A stretch of DNA of 64,000 nt from Virgibacillus_R byunsanensis (GCF_042675965.1 NZ_JBHTKJ010000016.1:74798-138797); one strand, 5' to 3'. Numbered from the stretch's first letter, positions 43,864 to 53,243 are shown. Program-made: numbers and translations. The notes: generated by a model from the sequence alone, not told the origin.

Positions 43864-44679
43864 ATGGAATGGAAGAATATTTATCGTGGTATATTAATGG
43901 GAGCAAGCGATGTAATCCCTGGTGTGAGTGGTGGCACAATTGCTGTTGTATTAGGAATTTATGATCGACTTATTGCTGCTATTAATGGTTTTATCAGTAA
44001 GGATTGGAAAAAGCAATTGGGTTTTTTAATTCCTCTCGGCGTTGGAATTGTTATAGCTATATTCTCGTTAAGTCACTTAATAGATTGGTTATTTAAACAT
44101 TATCCCGAGCCGTTGAAATTTTTCTTTTTAGGTCTGATTCTTGGTGTTTTACCTTATTTATTTCACCAGGCACAAGCGAGAAGTGCTTTTAAGGTTAAAC
44201 ATATTGTTATATTGATGATCGGAGCAGTTATGGTTGGTTCGATGATGTTTTTGAATGCTGAGGAAGGTACTGCAATCCAAACTAAAACAATGTCTACATA
44301 TATACTGTTATTCTTCTCTGGTTTTATTGCTAGTGCTGCTATGGTTCTGCCTGGCATTAGTGGGTCATTTATGTTGTTGGTGATTGGTGTTTATCAAACT
44401 GTCATCACTGGTATAAGTGAGCTGCATCTGGATGTTATTGCTGTTACAGGTGTTGGGATTGTTCTTGGTATTGTTGTCATGAGTAAAATCATTAATTACT
44501 TTTTATCCAATTACCGAACTGGTACATTTGCAGTTGTTATTGGACTAGTTATTGGATCCATTTTTGTAGTATTCCCTGGATGGCCAGTAACGACTTCACT
44601 CGTTATAGCAAGTATCATAACGTTTGCATCAGGACTGTTTGCAGCATACATTCTCGGGAAAATAGAATATAAAGCCTAA
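43864..44679 (+). CDS. DUF368 membrane protein
   Basis: A 271-residue multi-pass protein. It begins MEWKNIYRGILMGASDVIPG with the DUF368 motif DVIPGVSGGTIAVVLGIYDRL and a second copy of the pattern, MVLPGISGSFMLLVIGVY, near residue 165, giving an internally repeated fold. DUF368 proteins have recently been linked to undecaprenyl-phosphate translocation (PopT-type), which would support envelope synthesis; I infer that role from the family. ATG 43864 follows AAAAGGAG. Confidence 0.87.
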   Translation: MEWKNIYRGILMGASDVIPGVSGGTIAVVLGIYDRLIAAINGFISKDWKKQLGFLIPLGVGIVIAIFSLSHLIDWLFKHYPEPLKFFFLGLILGVLPYLFHQAQARSAFKVKHIVILMIGAVMVGSMMFLNAEEGTAIQTKTMSTYILLFFSGFIASAAMVLPGISGSFMLLVIGVYQTVITGISELHLDVIAVTGVGIVLGIVVMSKIINYFLSNYRTGTFAVVIGLVIGSIFVVFPGWPVTTSLVIASIITFASGLFAAYILGKIEYKA

Positions 44680-44749
44680 ACAAACTATAAGACAATCGTT
44701 GATAAAATCGGTACAATAGATATAGATACGATTAAAGGGGTGTTAAGGA

Positions 44750-45070
44750 ATGGAACATATAAAGACAGAAGAGAAGTTTAATGAAATAATTGAAAGTGAA
44801 GAACCTGTTGTTATTAAGTTTTTCGCTGATTGGTGTCCTGATTGTAAACGGATGGACATGTTTATTGGTGACGTTATCGAAGAGTTTAATAATTATAACT
44901 GGTATCAGATCAATAGCGATGAAGTAAAAGGAATTGCTGAAAAATTTGAAGTAATGGGCATTCCAAGTATTTTAATTTTCCAAAATGGGGAGAAAAAAGC
45001 ACATCAGCATAGTGCCTATACGAAATCTCCGGAGTCAGTTAGCGAATTTTTACAGCAACAATTAGGGTAA
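44750..45070 (+). CDS. Thioredoxin-family protein, WCPDC type (YtpP-like)
   Basis: A 106-residue thioredoxin fold with active site FFADWCPDCKRM near residue 31 and cis-Pro loop GIPSILIFQNGEK near residue 67. WCPDC differs from the WCGPC of classical thioredoxin and is the form I associate with YtpP. A cytoplasmic thiol-disulfide role is likely. It shares a terminator with cadA. Confidence 0.85.
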   Translation: MEHIKTEEKFNEIIESEEPVVIKFFADWCPDCKRMDMFIGDVIEEFNNYNWYQINSDEVKGIAEKFEVMGIPSILIFQNGEKKAHQHSAYTKSPESVSEFLQQQLG

Positions 45071-45100
45071 GGCAATATATTAATCAAACGTTTGATCAAT

Positions 45101-45138
45101 GAAAAAAGCGGCCATTCATATTAGAATGACCGCTTTTT
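45101..45138. terminator. Bidirectional terminator between ytpP-like gene and cadA
   Basis: AAAAAAGCGGCCATTC / GAATGACCGCTTTTTT stem, 6-base loop. Confidence 0.9.
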
Positions 45139-45139
45139 T

Positions 45140-47257
45140 CTATAGTTTATTTGTTACCTTTAATAGTCGTAATGCGTTTAATGTAACGAGTAAAGTTGCC
45201 CCCATATCAGCGAAAATGGCAATCCACAATGTTAGCCAGCCAGGTATTACGAGTAATAACGCGACTATTTTAATTCCAATGGCAAACGCTATATTCTGTT
45301 TAATAATGGCTAATGCTTTTCGACTTAACTTTACGGTAAATGGAAGCTTTTGCAGTTCATCTCCCATTAAAGCAACATCAGCAGTTTCCAACGCACTGTC
45401 CGTCCCTGCTGTACCCATCGCTATTCCGACATTTGATGCTGCTAATGCCGGAGTATCATTGATGCCGTCACCAACCATAGCAATTGTCTCGTGATCTTTT
45501 TGGTATTGCTTGATAAATTGTAGTTTATCTTCCGGCAAGAGACCTGCATTGGTATTGGTGACACCTAATTCTTTGCCGAGTGAAACAGCTGTTTTGGGAT
45601 GATCACCAGTTAGCATAAACGAGTGTTTAATCCCTAAATTGTGTAGTGTTTTAATCACTGATTTACTTTCTGCTCTTGGTTCATCCCGTAGACCAATCAA
45701 TAAGAAAACTTCTGTGTCTGTACCGCATAACATGACAGTCTTTCCTTCAGATTGAAGGTTCATTAGTTGTGATTTAATTCGTTGTGAGTTTGATTCCTCA
45801 AGTGTTTTCGTAAATAAATCGGCAGAACCAACATAAACCATTTTCCCATCGATTGTACCTTGAATTCCTTTGCCCTGAATAGTTGTAAATTGTTCTAGAT
45901 TTAAATTAGAAAAGGATACGTTTTGTTCAGCGGTATAGTTTAAGATTGCTTTTGCTAATGGATGTTGTGATTTTGCCTCTAAAGCTGCAGCATAAGATAA
46001 TACTTTATTATGATCCTCGGTAAAGTAACTAACATCCGTTACAACTGGTGTTCCGTTTGTTAAGGTTCCAGTTTTATCAAAAGCAATCGATTTAATGGAA
46101 CCAATTTGCTCTAAATAGACGCCACCTTTAATTAAAACACCATTTCGTGCAGCATTCCCAATTGCGGTTACTATTGCAACTGGTGTGGAAATGACCAATG
46201 CACAAGGACAACCTACTACTAAAACAGCAAGCCCTTGATAAATCCATGTACTCCACGTACCACCGAGTAATGGAGGAATAACTGCGACTAATAAGGCGAT
46301 AAGAATAATGACAGGTGTGTAGTAAGCCGCGAATCGATCAACAAACGCTTGTGAAGGCGCGCGTTCTGCTTGTGCTTCTTCCACTAAGTGAATGATTTTA
46401 GCGATAGTTGTATCGTCTGATTTTTTAGTAACTTCAATTTCCAAAAATCCATTTTGGTTTATCGTCCCAGCATATACCGGGTCATCTATATTTTTTTCAA
46501 CTGGTATGGATTCCCCTGTAATGGGTGCCTGATCTATGGATGAAAGACCACTTACAATGTTTCCATCCATGGCGATTCGTTCTCCTGGTTTCACAAACAT
46601 GATATCACCGATAACGATATTTTTAATCGCAACAGTCTGTTCAACACCATTTCGTTTTATTTGTGCTTCTTTAGGAGTCAGTTTCATCAATGATCGAATC
46701 GATGCCCTTGCTTTATCCATGGAATAAGATTCTAGTGCTTCACTGATTGCAAATAAAATGACCACAACAGCAGCCTCACCCCACTCACCGATAATCACAG
46801 CACCAGTTACTGCAATTGTCATTAGTGTTTTCATATCAAACTGTAGGCGTGTGAGATTCATAAAGCCTGCCCGGAAAAGAGTTAGCCCACCAGTCACTAT
46901 AGCTAATGCAAAAAGCAGTGTAGGTATATAATGGTTTTCATCAAGTGCGTAGGAACCTGCAAATCCTAAGATGACAAATAATGTTGCTAATATAAGTCGG
47001 TCGTATCGGATGAAAAATGGCTCCTTTTTAGAAGGAGAGTCATCTTCGTTTGCTATTTTTATGTTATCAAATGATCCAGCCCGTTCAATCTGTTGAACAG
47101 ATACCTGGCCATCAAGGGAAATTTTTGATGCTGCAAAATTCACCTCTGCATGGTTAACACCATTTATATTTTTTAAATTGCTTTCAAAGGTTTTGGCACA
47201 GTTGGTACATGACAAACCTTCTACTCTGTATGTTTGGTGATCTGGATTAGATGGCAT
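45140..47257 (-). CDS. cadA: Cadmium/zinc-exporting P1B-type ATPase
   Basis: A 705-residue pump. One N-terminal metal-binding domain (GLSCTNC, Cys17/Cys20), then membrane helices, TGES (247-250), the metal-transport motif CPC (350-352), phosphorylated Asp394 in DKTGTLT, HPLA in ASQHPLAKAI-type segment and GDGINDTPALA. CPC with CadC as neighbour indicates Cd/Zn/Pb export rather than Cu. It overlaps cadC by 11 bases, so the two form one leftward operon under metal control. Confidence 0.92.
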   Translation of the reverse strand: MPSNPDHQTYRVEGLSCTNCAKTFESNLKNINGVNHAEVNFAASKISLDGQVSVQQIERAGSFDNIKIANEDDSPSKKEPFFIRYDRLILATLFVILGFAGSYALDENHYIPTLLFALAIVTGGLTLFRAGFMNLTRLQFDMKTLMTIAVTGAVIIGEWGEAAVVVILFAISEALESYSMDKARASIRSLMKLTPKEAQIKRNGVEQTVAIKNIVIGDIMFVKPGERIAMDGNIVSGLSSIDQAPITGESIPVEKNIDDPVYAGTINQNGFLEIEVTKKSDDTTIAKIIHLVEEAQAERAPSQAFVDRFAAYYTPVIILIALLVAVIPPLLGGTWSTWIYQGLAVLVVGCPCALVISTPVAIVTAIGNAARNGVLIKGGVYLEQIGSIKSIAFDKTGTLTNGTPVVTDVSYFTEDHNKVLSYAAALEAKSQHPLAKAILNYTAEQNVSFSNLNLEQFTTIQGKGIQGTIDGKMVYVGSADLFTKTLEESNSQRIKSQLMNLQSEGKTVMLCGTDTEVFLLIGLRDEPRAESKSVIKTLHNLGIKHSFMLTGDHPKTAVSLGKELGVTNTNAGLLPEDKLQFIKQYQKDHETIAMVGDGINDTPALAASNVGIAMGTAGTDSALETADVALMGDELQKLPFTVKLSRKALAIIKQNIAFAIGIKIVALLLVIPGWLTLWIAIFADMGATLLVTLNALRLLKVTNKL

Positions 47258-47615
47258 AAGTTGGATGCTCCTTCATATGGCTGAATGCTTGTTGGATCAG
47301 CTGTTTTATATGATGATCTACTAAAGAGTAATACACTAATTTTCCTTCTTTTCGATAAGTTGCAATGCCAGTTTTGTGCAACTGTCTTAGATGGTGAGAC
47401 GTTGTTGCAGTTGTTGCACCAATAATATTTGCTATATCACAAACGCAAAGTTCTTCTTCTAATAGCAGTGCATAAGCAATCTGTAATCTGTTTTGGTCTG
47501 CCAATAACTTATACATAGTAGCAACTGCAGAAAAAGGCTGATCAATTATTTGTTCCTTTACCCGGCTAACTCTATCTTCATGAATACATGTGACTTCACA
47601 CATATCTTTTGCCAT
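47247..47615 (-). CDS. cadC: Metal-sensing ArsR/SmtB repressor
   Basis: A 122-residue winged-helix repressor. N-terminal Cys6 and Cys10 with ELCVC Cys57/Cys59 form the CadC-type alpha3N metal site; the recognition helix is TTATTSHHLRQLHKTG. Binding of Cd, Pb or Zn releases it from DNA. C-terminal His residues (VDHHIKQL) could form the second zinc site. It starts at ATG 47615 behind AGAGGTG and is cotranscribed with cadA. Confidence 0.92.
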   Translation of the reverse strand: MAKDMCEVTCIHEDRVSRVKEQIIDQPFSAVATMYKLLADQNRLQIAYALLLEEELCVCDIANIIGATTATTSHHLRQLHKTGIATYRKEGKLVYYSLVDHHIKQLIQQAFSHMKEHPTYAI

Positions 47616-47635
47616 AAAAGTTCACCTCTTATATT

Positions 47636-47690
47636 CAAATGAGTACTTGATTATATTATATTCAAGTAGAGGTTTGAATGTCAATGGTTT
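47636..47690. promoter_or_regulatory. CadC operator region
   Basis: Upstream of cadC are overlapping dyads: TTCAAATGAGTACTTGA and ACTTGAATATAATATAATCA ending AGT (perfect ACTTGA/TCAAGT arms, on the minus strand), and a third TTCAAA half. Such TTCAAA/TTTGAA-type dyads are typical ArsR/SmtB targets. Confidence 0.6.
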
Positions 47691-47710
47691 TGGAATTTAG
47701 TTTAAGCAAA

Positions 47711-48346
47711 TTAAGCTAAAACGAAGTGTAAATCATTACTTTTTTCTAGAATCAAAAGTCCATTTTCCAGCTGAATAGAATCCCTTTCTGTATCAATCAT
47801 GTATATATGTTTGAATATTTCTTTTTCCTCTACACCAAAATTAACCGATCGCAAATGCTGTGAATTTATCAAACGTTCATCCTGTGGAACATTTTTAATA
47901 GAACCCCATTCAATTAAAAAAGGGAGAATCATATTATTGTTAACACTAGGAAAAAGCATTCTCCATTCAAGAGTCGAACCATCAGGTTTCTTTCTACTGC
48001 CTGGTATAGGGCCAATATAGTTTATATTGGATGCATGTAAATGAACCATATAGTCATCCATTTTAGTAGTTCGTAATGCGTATTGAATGGGCCCTTCAAC
48101 ATCCGTAGATAGTGCTGACACCAACTGTTGAATTAATGGGTTATCAGATGCTGAAGCTATATTCTTATCAAAAATTCCAATCCATTCTATATAGCTGTCA
48201 TTACTGAAGTAGGCTAAGTAATTATATGTACCCCACTTTTCGTGCTTACCTCCTTGAATTGTATTGACATTATAGTTCTGTTCAAAATTTTGTGCAGCAT
48301 GTGCTGGGTCTTTCGTAGCTATAACGATGTGATCAATTGCTAACAT
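47711..48346 (-). CDS. VOC/glyoxalase-like protein (Glyoxalase_3 type)
   Basis: A 211-residue protein that opens MLAIDHIVIATKDPAHAAQNF, with GGKHEKWGTYNYLAYF near residue 32 and EWRMLFPSVNNNMILPFLIEW near residue 127, the pattern of the glyoxalase-like domain. The enzymatic activity is unknown. A single leftward gene with its own start behind GAGG. Confidence 0.8.
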   Translation of the reverse strand: MLAIDHIVIATKDPAHAAQNFEQNYNVNTIQGGKHEKWGTYNYLAYFSNDSYIEWIGIFDKNIASASDNPLIQQLVSALSTDVEGPIQYALRTTKMDDYMVHLHASNINYIGPIPGSRKKPDGSTLEWRMLFPSVNNNMILPFLIEWGSIKNVPQDERLINSQHLRSVNFGVEEKEIFKHIYMIDTERDSIQLENGLLILEKSNDLHFVLA

Positions 48347-48441
48347 GGATTAACCTCCTCGTATGAAAATACCTTTTAATTTTCTTTATTAATAGTATAA
48401 TGGTTGAAAATTTAGTTTTCATGGATAGGGGAAGATTAGGA

Positions 48442-48567
48442 ATGCCAAACCCAATTTTAAAAGAATTTCCTCACGGGTTTTTAACAGAAAGATTATTAAT
48501 CAGAATCCCACTAAAGGTATTATATAATGCTATTCAGGCGAGTAAAGAAGAGCTTAGTTTAATGTAA
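48442..48567 (+). pseudogene. N-terminal remnant of a GNAT (RimJ-type) acetyltransferase
   Basis: ATG 48442 behind GATTAGGA reads MPNPILKEFPHGFLTERLLI, then RIPLKVLYNAIQASKEELSL and a stop at 48565. The FPxxxxTERLLIRxP and AIQASxEEL blocks are the start of RimJ-like acetyltransferases, but about five residues are missing between them and the rest of the gene is gone. Confidence 0.6.
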
Positions 48568-48817
48568 CCACTAAAAAAGGATGTCAGATGACATAACGGG
48601 TTCCGTTACCTATCGCAAAACTTGAAATTACACTATTAAATGTACCTAAATTTGTATAACGAATTGCACCATATTTTGTAGAGACATTTGTAATTAAAAT
48701 TAAAAAAATTTCAGTTCATTGAACTGAGATTTTTCTTATATTTATTTTCACCACTTCTTCAACTAAAGTCAGCAATAGGTAAGCATTTGAGGTTATCTCC
48801 AGCTTTTCCCCTGCTCC

Positions 48818-48854
48818 ACACGGAGCGTGCTAGTTTCCCAGCACTCCGCGTTCC
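48818..48854 (-). ncRNA. Group II intron domain V
   Basis: On the minus strand GCGGAGTGCT / AGCACGCTCCGT pair around GGGAAACT with a two-base bulge, the domain V form. It is followed by a purine-rich domain VI-like hairpin. Confidence 0.75.
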
Positions 48855-48907
48855 ATCTAAAGATATGTACTAAATTATAAGTTCCTAGTTACTCATAGAT
48901 CCCGAGA

Positions 48908-49234
48908 TTATATACTTGGTTCCAGACCGCATTTCTGTCGGTATTGATTTATCTTCTGAGCCATTGGTTCATTGATTCCAAGATTATTTCTGAGCGAGTC
49001 AATCGTCGTTGTGTCTGTTTGATGGATGAATTTGTGTATCTCTTTGTGTAGGGTACGTAAATTGCTAAATTTATCGCTTCCTCCGAGATGTGTCGGAATG
49101 TAATGGTGGCAGTGAACTTCGCTAGCGGATAGAAACATGCCAGTAATTTCGCATTTCCCCATTTTCATACTATACCGACTTATTCGATTATCCATATACT
49201 CGACACTTCGTGTCGGGAGTTTAGATTTCATCAT
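48908..49234 (-). CDS. HNH endonuclease domain of the intron-encoded protein
   Basis: 108 residues with MGKCEITGMFLSASEVHCHH, then HLGGSDKFSNLRTLHKEIHKF: an HNH fold whose HCHH and N-His residues form the ββα-metal site. In intact intron proteins this domain is fused to the RT; here the RT frame stops in an ATGA overlap at 49231-49234 and the HNH frame restarts, either by coupling or because of a second frameshift. Confidence 0.75.
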   Translation of the reverse strand: MMKSKLPTRSVEYMDNRISRYSMKMGKCEITGMFLSASEVHCHHYIPTHLGGSDKFSNLRTLHKEIHKFIHQTDTTTIDSLRNNLGINEPMAQKINQYRQKCGLEPSI

Positions 49235-50701
49235 TTGTGAAATCTCCTGTTGAATATCTGAACGAAGCGTTTTATGTATCTTCTCTCTTCCGTATTAGTA
49301 AAAGGTGTGAGAGATTGGCTAAAGTTCATTGCATTTCTCGTTTTTACATTAGCAAGAGGAAATAAATACACATTTGCTACTTTAAATGTTTTGAAACCCA
49401 AACTATAAAACTTCCTATAAGTTGGTGGTGGGTTTGTAGGATGTTCATATTTCCCAGCAGGTTTCAGACGATTATATATAAATGCTTGCAACTCATAGGC
49501 AAGACGTGAGAACTCGTTATTAACATGTGTTGCTCGGTTAAAATAATTATAAATTCCTAAAACAAAACTATTAAAGAGAAGTGCATTTTGAGCAGTAGGC
49601 GAAGCCTTAATTCTTTGAATGTACTTTTTAGCTTCAAACTTGATTTTTCGCTTTTTGCCGGCTTTTATACCAGTATGTGCTACTCTCTTTTTTCCTTTTC
49701 GATTCGCACGAATCGTGAATCCTAAGAATTCAGATTCTCGTTTTCGCAGATTTATAACTTGTGATTTTTCTGGAGAAATATCTAATCTCAGACGTTGTTT
49801 TATATACATTCTTACAGCATGAAACCATCTCTGGGCAGTTTTCCAATCACGGCAAAGGATTTTAAAGTCGTCCGCATAGCGGACGAGGTATCCTTCTTTT
49901 AGTTTGGTTCGCTTTTTTGCTAAAAGCTCACCTTCTCGTGTTTTGTATGGTTTGTTAAGGGGGAAGAATTCCCACTGTTCAGCTACCCAATGATCTAAGT
50001 CGTTGAGTACAATATTTGAAAGTAATGTCGATAACAGTCCACCTTGCGGAGCCTTTGGTAGGAATACCTTCACCATCAATTTCAGCTTTTAACATTTTAG
50101 AAATACAAGCCAAAACCTTACGGTCATGGACTCCAATATTCCATAGTTGCTTGATTAACAAAGTGTGATTTATGTTATCGAAAAAGCCTTTTACATCAAT
50201 ATCAACTACATAATGTAGCGATGAATTATTTATAAGAAATTGTACTCTTGCCATTGCATGGTGTGTAGACCTAAGTGGTCTGAAGCCGTAGCTATGCTTA
50301 TAAAACTTTGCATCAGCAATAGTTTCAAGAATTTGCCTAAAACATTGTTGTATAATTCTATCTATAATAGAAGGAATCCCAAGTGGTCTCAATTTACCAT
50401 TTTCTTTTTCAATAAGCTTCCTTCTTACTTTCTTGGGATGATATTGCTTCAACTTGCTTCTAATTTCTTTAACAAGTTCATCCCTGGTTAGCTTTGTAAT
50501 ATCTTTAATGGTTTTTCCATCTGTACCAGGAGTGTTGGAACCTTTATTAGATTTTATTATCCGATAGGACAGTAAGATGTTTTCTCTTGATGTTATAATA
50601 TCGTACAACTGTGAAAAGGACTTTTGTTTGGATGATTCATCATATAATTTTGTAAAAGCCTCGGTCATGCCGTAGTAATCCCAATATCGTAAAGATTGCA
50701 C
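49231..50701 (-). pseudogene. ltrA: Group II intron reverse transcriptase/maturase, frameshifted
   Basis: The first frame (from GTG 50701) carries RT motifs 0-3 (LRPLGIPSIIDRIIQQ; YGFRPLRSTHHA; VVDIDVKGFFDNINH) and breaks after GIPTKGS. The second frame resumes PQGGLLSTLLSNIVLN, YADDFKILC (catalytic YADD), EFLGFTIR and the maturase X domain. One base is missing at about 50050, where a KGTPQGG reading would join both frames. The enzyme is therefore inactive, unless the base is a sequence error. Confidence 0.87.
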
Positions 50702-50902
50702 TGTGGCATCACTCCTTTAGGAGGTTTACTTCCAATGTGAAGGTGCGAAAATCCTGTTGGACCTCTATCCGTTCATAAGCGAAACAATTCACAAAACAGT
50801 TTGACAATTACCTATGCCGAAATAAGGCTACAAACAATACTTTCTATCAAGCGTATAGGTTAAGCAAAACTTGTTTATCCTAAAAGCTGAGGAGGTGTTA
50901 TT

Positions 50903-51064
50903 ATGGCACTAGATGTATTATGTGAAGTAAACAGTTGTGTTCACAATATTAAAAATGAAAACAAATGTGGAGCTAGTCAAATTTATGTTGTAAACCACAA
51001 GGAGAAAAATGCTTCAAACAGTGGTGATACAGATTGTAAAACTTTCGAACCTGCTGATCTTTAA
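50903..51064 (+). CDS. DUF1540 small Cys-rich protein
   Basis: A 53-residue protein, MALDVLCEVNSCVHNIKNEN then KCGASQIYVVN, with Cys7, Cys12, Cys22 and Cys47 spaced as in DUF1540, probably binding a metal. DUF1540 proteins are common in spore-forming Firmicutes; the role is unknown. ATG 50903 lies 5 bases after GGAGGTG. It abuts the intron remnant. Confidence 0.78.
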   Translation: MALDVLCEVNSCVHNIKNENKCGASQIYVVNHKEKNASNSGDTDCKTFEPADL

Positions 51065-51072
51065 GTTTTTTG

Positions 51073-51105
51073 TATGCGGCAATCATGACGGTGATTGTCG
51101 CATTC
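51073..51105 (+). terminator. Probable terminator after the DUF1540 gene
   Basis: TGCGGCAATC / GATTGTCGCA stem, 8-base loop, then TTCTTATTT. Confidence 0.65.
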
Positions 51106-51119
51106 TTATTTCTATTATT

Positions 51120-51224
51120 GAAAATAATTATCATTATTATTCATTTTTATAAAATTTTTTATTTTTTAATTCAATAAATTCTATAAAATGAATTAAAAAA
51201 TGATATTCATTTTAATGATATATC
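51120..51224. promoter_or_regulatory. Two Fur-box-like sites without an adjacent gene
   Basis: GAAAATAATTATCATTATT (51120-51138) matches 15 of 19 positions of the classical Fur box; TGATATTCATTTTAA (51201-51215) matches most of the 7-1-7 form. The 430 bases that follow hold no gene, so this may be the promoter of a lost iron-regulated gene, or chance in AT-rich DNA. Confidence 0.4.
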
Positions 51225-51655
51225 ATGGAACGTGACAGCCAAATGGAATGGTTACCCTAACAAAACTTCAAAATTTTTATTTAAAAAATTAAATCTCTCA
51301 TTTTCAATGTCAAATAGGGTAATGATTCCTTTATAGCAAACCTTTTCAAAGCAGTAAAAAAGCAAAGAACCTTTGTGTCCTTTGATTTTTTATATTAAAA
51401 AAAATAACTTATTTTTTAAGAAACCTGAACCTGATCAAGTTAAAGTATATTATATTACAAAGAACTTTAATGCGCAGTATATTACGCATTAAGCAAATGA
51501 CGAAACTCTTATTCCACATTTACTGCTCACTATAGTTGAATAAGGATGCGATTCCTTCTTCAACTCTTGCACCCTTTAGTTTACGTAAAACATTTCACAA
51601 TTATTGGAACTGTGTAAATAGATAAGACAAAAAAACATTTGGAGATTGTAACTAA
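51225..51655. other. Non-coding interval with a hairpin repeat
   Basis: AT-rich, no supported gene. A GTTGAATAAGGATGCGATTC hairpin (pairing with CCTTCTTCAAC) at about 51534-51563 belongs to a family also seen at about 52088-52135 and 53280-53330; units share GGCAATTCCTTATT-like arms and a GCACCCG tail. Confidence 0.55.
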
Positions 51656-51682
51656 GAAAAAAAGGAGTATAATCACTCCTTA
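51656..51682 (-). terminator. Terminator of the coiled-coil protein gene
   Basis: AAGGAGT / ACTCCTT stem on the minus strand followed by T7; it overlaps the end of the gene. Confidence 0.8.
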
Positions 51683-51952
51683 TTGGTTTTTCAATATGCG
51701 TTTAAAGTCTTTTATTTCACTTTCATGTTTCACAGACCTAGCTGCTAAAGTATCAATTATCCTTTGTTGGTCTTCTAATGTATCTTTAAGTTCAACTGTC
51801 TTTTCATCAATATGCTTCTCGACGCTTTCAAAATAAGGTCCAAGACCATTGATAAGATTATCTTTAATGCCCGAAACGTCTGACTTTAGCTCTTGCTGTC
51901 CTTCTTTAAGTTCTTTTAATTCATTGAGAATTATTTTTAAAGTTTCTTCCAT
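51680..51952 (-). CDS. Small coiled-coil protein (90 aa)
   Basis: A heptad-patterned, highly charged protein: MEETLKIILNELKELKEGQQ, then a GIKDNLINGLGPYFESVEKH hinge and a second helix ending DFKRILKNQ. No enzymatic motif is visible. Similar short coiled-coil proteins occur in Bacillaceae but I know no function. ATG 51952 lies 6 bases after GGAGTG. Confidence 0.7.
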   Translation of the reverse strand: MEETLKIILNELKELKEGQQELKSDVSGIKDNLINGLGPYFESVEKHIDEKTVELKDTLEDQQRIIDTLAARSVKHESEIKDFKRILKNQ

Positions 51953-52034
51953 TAAAATCACTCCGATTTCTTTTTTATATTATAACATGATTAAGTGATT
52001 TTGAACTATTTTATTCTTTCCTTCGAAATATCAG

Positions 52035-52140
52035 TCTACTACGCATTAAAGAAAAGACGATCTTCTTATTCCACATTATGCTTCTATAGTTGAAGAAGGA
52101 GTGCAATTCCTTATTCAAGGAAAGCACCCGTTAGTTAAAG
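52035..52140. repeat. GTTGAAGAAGGA hairpin repeat, second copy
   Basis: CTTATTCCACATTATGCTTC, then GTTGAAGAAGGAGTGCAATT pairing with CCTTATTCAA, then GCACCCGTTAG. It parallels 51500-51590, and 53270-53330 carries the third, eroded copy. Confidence 0.6.
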
Positions 52141-52194
52141 AAGCCACCTAATAATTTCGTTGTTTTTCGAGAAACATATACAAGAGGTGATTTT

Positions 52195-53199
52195 ATGGAT
52201 AAAGAGAAATTAAAGCTCACATCGGCTGAGATAGGGACACTGTGGGGGGAATATGTAAATGGAACAGCCGTTGATATTATCAACAAATATATGCTATCCA
52301 TCATTGAAGATGAAAAGATAAAATCGCTTTTTGAAGATGCGATTAAAACATTTACTAAACAGAAAAAACAAATAACTACTTTTATTGAAAACGAAGGATT
52401 TCCAATTCCCATTGGATTTACCGATTCAGACCTTAATACAGGGACAAAAAGATTATTTTCAGACATCTTCTGTTTGCATTATTTACACATTATGACCTTA
52501 CATGGTTTATTAGGGCATACAACATCGCTTAGTTCATCTGTAAGAAAAGATTTACGAGATTTTTATGATTCTTGTGATAATGACGGAAAAAGAATGTACC
52601 ATCAAACGATTGAATTATTACTAGGAAAAGGTCACTTCCAAAGGGACCCTTACTTTTATCCTGAAGCAAACCCTGAATTTGTTTCAGGTCAACAGTTTTT
52701 AGATGGCTTTTTTGGAGACCAACGACCTTTAGCTGCAACCGAAATTATCGCTCTTTCATTTAATATGAAAAAGAAGGTAACGGAAAAAACTCTTTCCATT
52801 GGTTTTAGTCAAGTGGCTCAATCAAAAGAGGTTAGAAAATTTTTAATGTCAGCACAGCAAGCATCGGACCAGCAGATTCAATTATTAGGTAAAATATTGC
52901 ATCAAGATAATTTACCAATACCGATGTCTTGGGAATCAGAGGTGACAACTTCTCAAGATTCTCCTTTTTCAGATAAGTTAATGTTGTATCACATTGGATT
53001 CTTATTACAAGTTGCGCAAGCTTATCATGGAACAGGATTAGCATCAGCCATGCGAACAGACCTTGTAATGACTTATGAAAAAATCATATTGAAAAACCTC
53101 ATGGTTACAAAAGAGTGGTTTAATTTGATGACTAAAAATAAATGGTTAGAACAACCACCACTTGCTCCTGATAGAAAGAAAATTGCAAAAGATAAATAA
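52195..53199 (+). CDS. DUF3231 protein
   Basis: A 334-residue protein made of two related all-helical halves, each with a TSAEIGTLWGEYVNGTA- or TATEIIALSFN-like start and a middle LLGKILHQDNLPIPMSWE or FIENEGFPIPIGFTDSD turn. The repeated NEGFPIP/DNLPIPM motif defines DUF3231, a Bacillaceae spore-associated or ferritin-like family of unknown function. ATG 52195 lies 7 bases after AAGAGGTG. A terminator follows. Confidence 0.85.
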   Translation: MDKEKLKLTSAEIGTLWGEYVNGTAVDIINKYMLSIIEDEKIKSLFEDAIKTFTKQKKQITTFIENEGFPIPIGFTDSDLNTGTKRLFSDIFCLHYLHIMTLHGLLGHTTSLSSSVRKDLRDFYDSCDNDGKRMYHQTIELLLGKGHFQRDPYFYPEANPEFVSGQQFLDGFFGDQRPLAATEIIALSFNMKKKVTEKTLSIGFSQVAQSKEVRKFLMSAQQASDQQIQLLGKILHQDNLPIPMSWESEVTTSQDSPFSDKLMLYHIGFLLQVAQAYHGTGLASAMRTDLVMTYEKIILKNLMVTKEWFNLMTKNKWLEQPPLAPDRKKIAKDK

Positions 53200-53208
53200 T
53201 ACGCTTTT

Positions 53209-53243
53209 ATAATGCCTCGAGAATAAAGGGGCATTTTATTTTT
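53209..53243 (+). terminator. Terminator after DUF3231 gene
   Basis: AATGCCTC / GGGGCATT stem, then TTATTTTT. Confidence 0.75.

Larger units (their letters stand above)
48768..50860 (-). mobile_element. Group II intron, 5'-truncated and with a broken maturase
   Basis: From right to left it holds a short 5' RNA portion (about 160 bases), the RT/maturase frame, an HNH frame, domain V (48818-48854) and a domain VI-like segment ending near GCTGAC (about 48768). The usual ~350-base domain I and a GTGYG 5' boundary are absent; the DUF1540 gene begins at 50903. So the intron is probably 5'-truncated, as happens when target-primed reverse transcription stops early. The left and right limits are estimates. 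Confidence 0.75.

Noticed and set aside
48908..50701. Retron or DGR reverse transcriptase
   Set aside because: The maturase X region, HNH domain and domain V identify a group II intron protein.
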